In this document: piece by piece, positions 62,060 to 64,000 of the stretch
Position numbering within the stretch: position 1 is the stretch's first letter
How the letters are laid out: each line of letters starts with the position of its first letter
From: Palaemon carinicauda
Lineage: Eukaryota > Arthropoda > Malacostraca > Decapoda > Palaemonidae
Assembly (NCBI RefSeq): GCF_036898095.1
Contig: NC_090766.1
Coordinates: forward strand, 31,680,472 to 31,744,471
Length of the DNA: 64,000 bases
Direction: 5' to 3'
Notes under the pieces: generated by a model
Databases searched by the model: none
What the model was told of the DNA's origin: nothing
Seen by the model: the letters and a program-made list of their open reading frames with translations, nothing else
Translations under genes and position numbers: made by a program

Positions 62060-64000
62060 TAACAAATTCGTAGATAATTATTATTTTTCCTAACCATACA
62101 AACCTTAGCTATCTAAATAGGGTATTACTTTCGGCGTAGCTGAAATGGCGAGCCATTAGAATTTTAACGAGGGTTTACTAGCCCTCGCTAGTTAGCGAGG
62201 AGGTAGGGGAGGGGTAGCTAGCTACCCCTCCCCCCTCACACACCGGTGAACTAGTTCACTTTACTTAGAGGTAGGACTTCCGTAACTGAAATATAAACCA
62301 CGCTATTTAAATAGGGTGACTTAACCCTAAGGAAGGGTGGTAAGTCCCAGCCGTTACTGGCTTTTTGGCTTTTGCCCGGGGACTCAGTATGTGAGTGTGT
62401 AGAACTCGAGATAAGGAGTCCCTACACCTCGCAAGTACCTTGCTCTGCAAGGACCGCAGCCTACGTAAGCTTGTGCGTGAAGGAATGAAGTGTGACTCGT
62501 CCTAGGAAGTTGACCTGGAGTCCATTAGATGGAATTCTAGGTTAGGACTTTCCCAATACCACCTCGTACGGGTATGGGGGACGCGACAGTATTATCTTAA
62601 TACTAGGAACACAAGGAAGCATGGTTTACCTGCAGTGATTTGAGGTCAGCTGTGCAAAGAACCCAGGATGCTGCTTTCCCCAAGAGAGGGGAGGATAAAG
62701 AAAAGAACAAGGGCCAGACATATCTTTTCATTCATGCAGACTAAAACCTGGTAACAATGCCCTCAACCTTCTGCTGCTTGTCCATTAAGGAGCCTGAGGT
62801 TTAAACCAGCTGTTGTGCAGCCAAAACAGGGCCAATAGAGAACGTACTGAGCTTCCTGTGGGTCACGTCCTGCAGGTAGTGGGCTTTGAAAGTCGTTTGA
62901 CTCTTCCAAACCCCTGCTTGTAGAACCTGCGTCACTGAGTAGTTTCTCTTGAATGCCAGGGACGTAGTGATGTCTCTGACATCATGTACTCTAGGGCGAC
63001 GTGACGGAGGAGGGTCTGGATTCAGGGAATGGTGGATGACCCTGCGAATCCATGCGGAAATAGTGTTCTTAGTGACCCTCCTCTTCGTCCTTCCTGTGCT
63101 CACAAACAATGCTTGCACTCGAGGACGTATTGCAGCTGTTCTCTTAAGATAGAGCCTCAGACTCCTTACTGGGCACAGTAGGAGATAGTCTGGGTCATCT
63201 GTTACAGAATGGAGATTCGAAATCCGGAAAGAGTCGAACCGGGGGTCCAGCACTCTTGGGTTTCGAGTCTTAGCCACGAGTCTTAGCCACAAACTCAGGG
63301 ACGAACCTGAACGTTATCTTTACCCATCCCCTTGAATGGGCGATGTCATACAGACACAATGAAGTTCGCTGACTCGCTTGGCCGAGGCCAAAGTAAGTAG
63401 GAACACCGTCTTCCAAGTCAGGTGGCGATCAGAAGCCTGGCGTAATGGTTCAAACGGAGGTCTCTTAAGAGACCTGAGGACTCGAACCACGCTCTCTGGA
63501 GGAGGTCTCACTTCCGACTGAGGGCAGGTAAGTTCGTGGGGGAAATGTCCATTCCTTTTAGCCTGAAGGGAAGACTCAAGGCCGAGTAATAGCCTTTCAC
63601 TGCCGAGACTGAAAGGCGCATCTCTTCCCGCAAATACACAAGAAACTCCTCTTTTGCTGGAATAGTGGCAACGAGTGGAGAGATACCCCTTCCACAACAC
63701 CAACCACAGAAGACTCTCCATTTCGCCAGGGTAGACTCCTGCGGATGACTTTCGCAGGTGCCGAGACATCCTTTCTGCAACTTGTTGCAAAAAGCCTCTC
63801 TCTGTGAGGAAATGTTGGATAGTCTCCAGGCGTGAAGCCGCAGCAATGCTACGGCTTTGTGGGAGTTGTTGGAGTGGGGTTGTTTGAGTAGCTCGTGTCG
63901 AGGAGGGAGTTCTCTCGGGAGTTCCGTCAGGAGCTGCAGAAGGTCCGGGAACCACTCTACGTGATGCCATAGCGGAGCTACTAAGGTCATTGACAGGTCA
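62060..64000 (-). mobile_element. DIRS-like retrotransposon B3, 3' end, truncated by window end
   Basis: Minus-strand family-B copy. The left edge and ITR are at 62060-62275 (TTCCTAACCATACAAACC, the TAGCTAGCTA palindrome near 62220). The ICR is shortened: only the complement of the right edge (CGTAACTGAAATATAAACC, 62281-62320) remains; the complement of the left edge is deleted. The recombinase follows and the element continues beyond 64000. Confidence 0.87.
62801..63970 (-). pseudogene. DIRS B3 tyrosine recombinase, broken
   Basis: Recombinase homologous to B1 and B2, starting near 63970. The core-binding part shifts frame near 63740 (STLAKWRVFCGWCCGRG in the frame 63990-63508) and returns near 63550. 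Catalytic Arg is in SAKRVSELHC (about 63370). Stops at about 63310-63320 interrupt the frame before the block 63292-62801, which has VTDDPDYLLLCPVRSLRLYLKR, a HDVR box (HDVRDITTS, about 62975) and the Tyr in HYLQDVTHRK. The C-terminal block is undamaged where B2 has a deletion. The RT-RNase H tail (TLVAPLWHHVEWFPD) overlaps at the window edge. Confidence 0.82.

Overview
This window looks like a repeat-rich nuclear segment from an arthropod, most likely a decapod crustacean and possibly a caridean shrimp. I infer this from the dense DIRS1-like retrotransposons (such elements are known to be widespread in Decapoda), the abundant simple repeats, the mariner/hAT-type miniature elements and the near absence of host coding sequence. 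No bacterial or phage genes, rRNA genes or CRISPR arrays are visible. All similarities were judged by eye; no database search was run.

Layout: 1-3110 is the 3' part of a plus-strand DIRS element (A1) with an intact tyrosine recombinase frame. 3111-5185 is AT-rich, with a TTA microsatellite and a piggyBac-like end at a TTAA. 5186-18612 is a minus-strand DIRS (B1), split by an apparently full-length 6.5 kb LINE (7827-14321) with a 10-bp target duplication. 18613-22828 is mostly non-coding, with one candidate host exon (18966-19366). 22829-29622 is a third DIRS family (C) with almost identical inverted terminal repeats but no reverse transcriptase palm. 30078-46211 is DIRS A2, opened by a complete 8.0 kb Ty3/Gypsy element (34692-42709), a mariner-type MITE, a tRNA-derived SINE and a hAT-type MITE. 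46213-46567 is a fold-back element. 46906-54797 is a complete DIRS B2. 55172-62060 is non-coding, with a possible relic and a TA microsatellite. 62060-64000 is the 3' end of another family-B DIRS (B3), cut by the window edge.

How the parts fit together: the DIRS copies have gag-like ORF1, RT/RNase H and tyrosine recombinase, framed by inverted terminal repeats (ITRs). Next to the 3' ITR lies an internal complementary region (ICR) that joins the complements of the two outer edges. This can be read directly for A2, B2 and C, and partly for A1. It matches the known DIRS1 plan, in which a circular intermediate is completed across the ICR and integrated by the recombinase. Nearly every coding frame is broken, so these are mostly fossils of different ages.

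The most unusual element is the Gypsy copy. Its pol order is protease-integrase-RT-RNase H (copia-like), its capsid has a SCAN-like C-terminal half, and gag and pol share one frame separated by a single UGA followed by CUA, a context known for stop-codon readthrough. These features point to the Gmr1 group, first described from deuterostomes.
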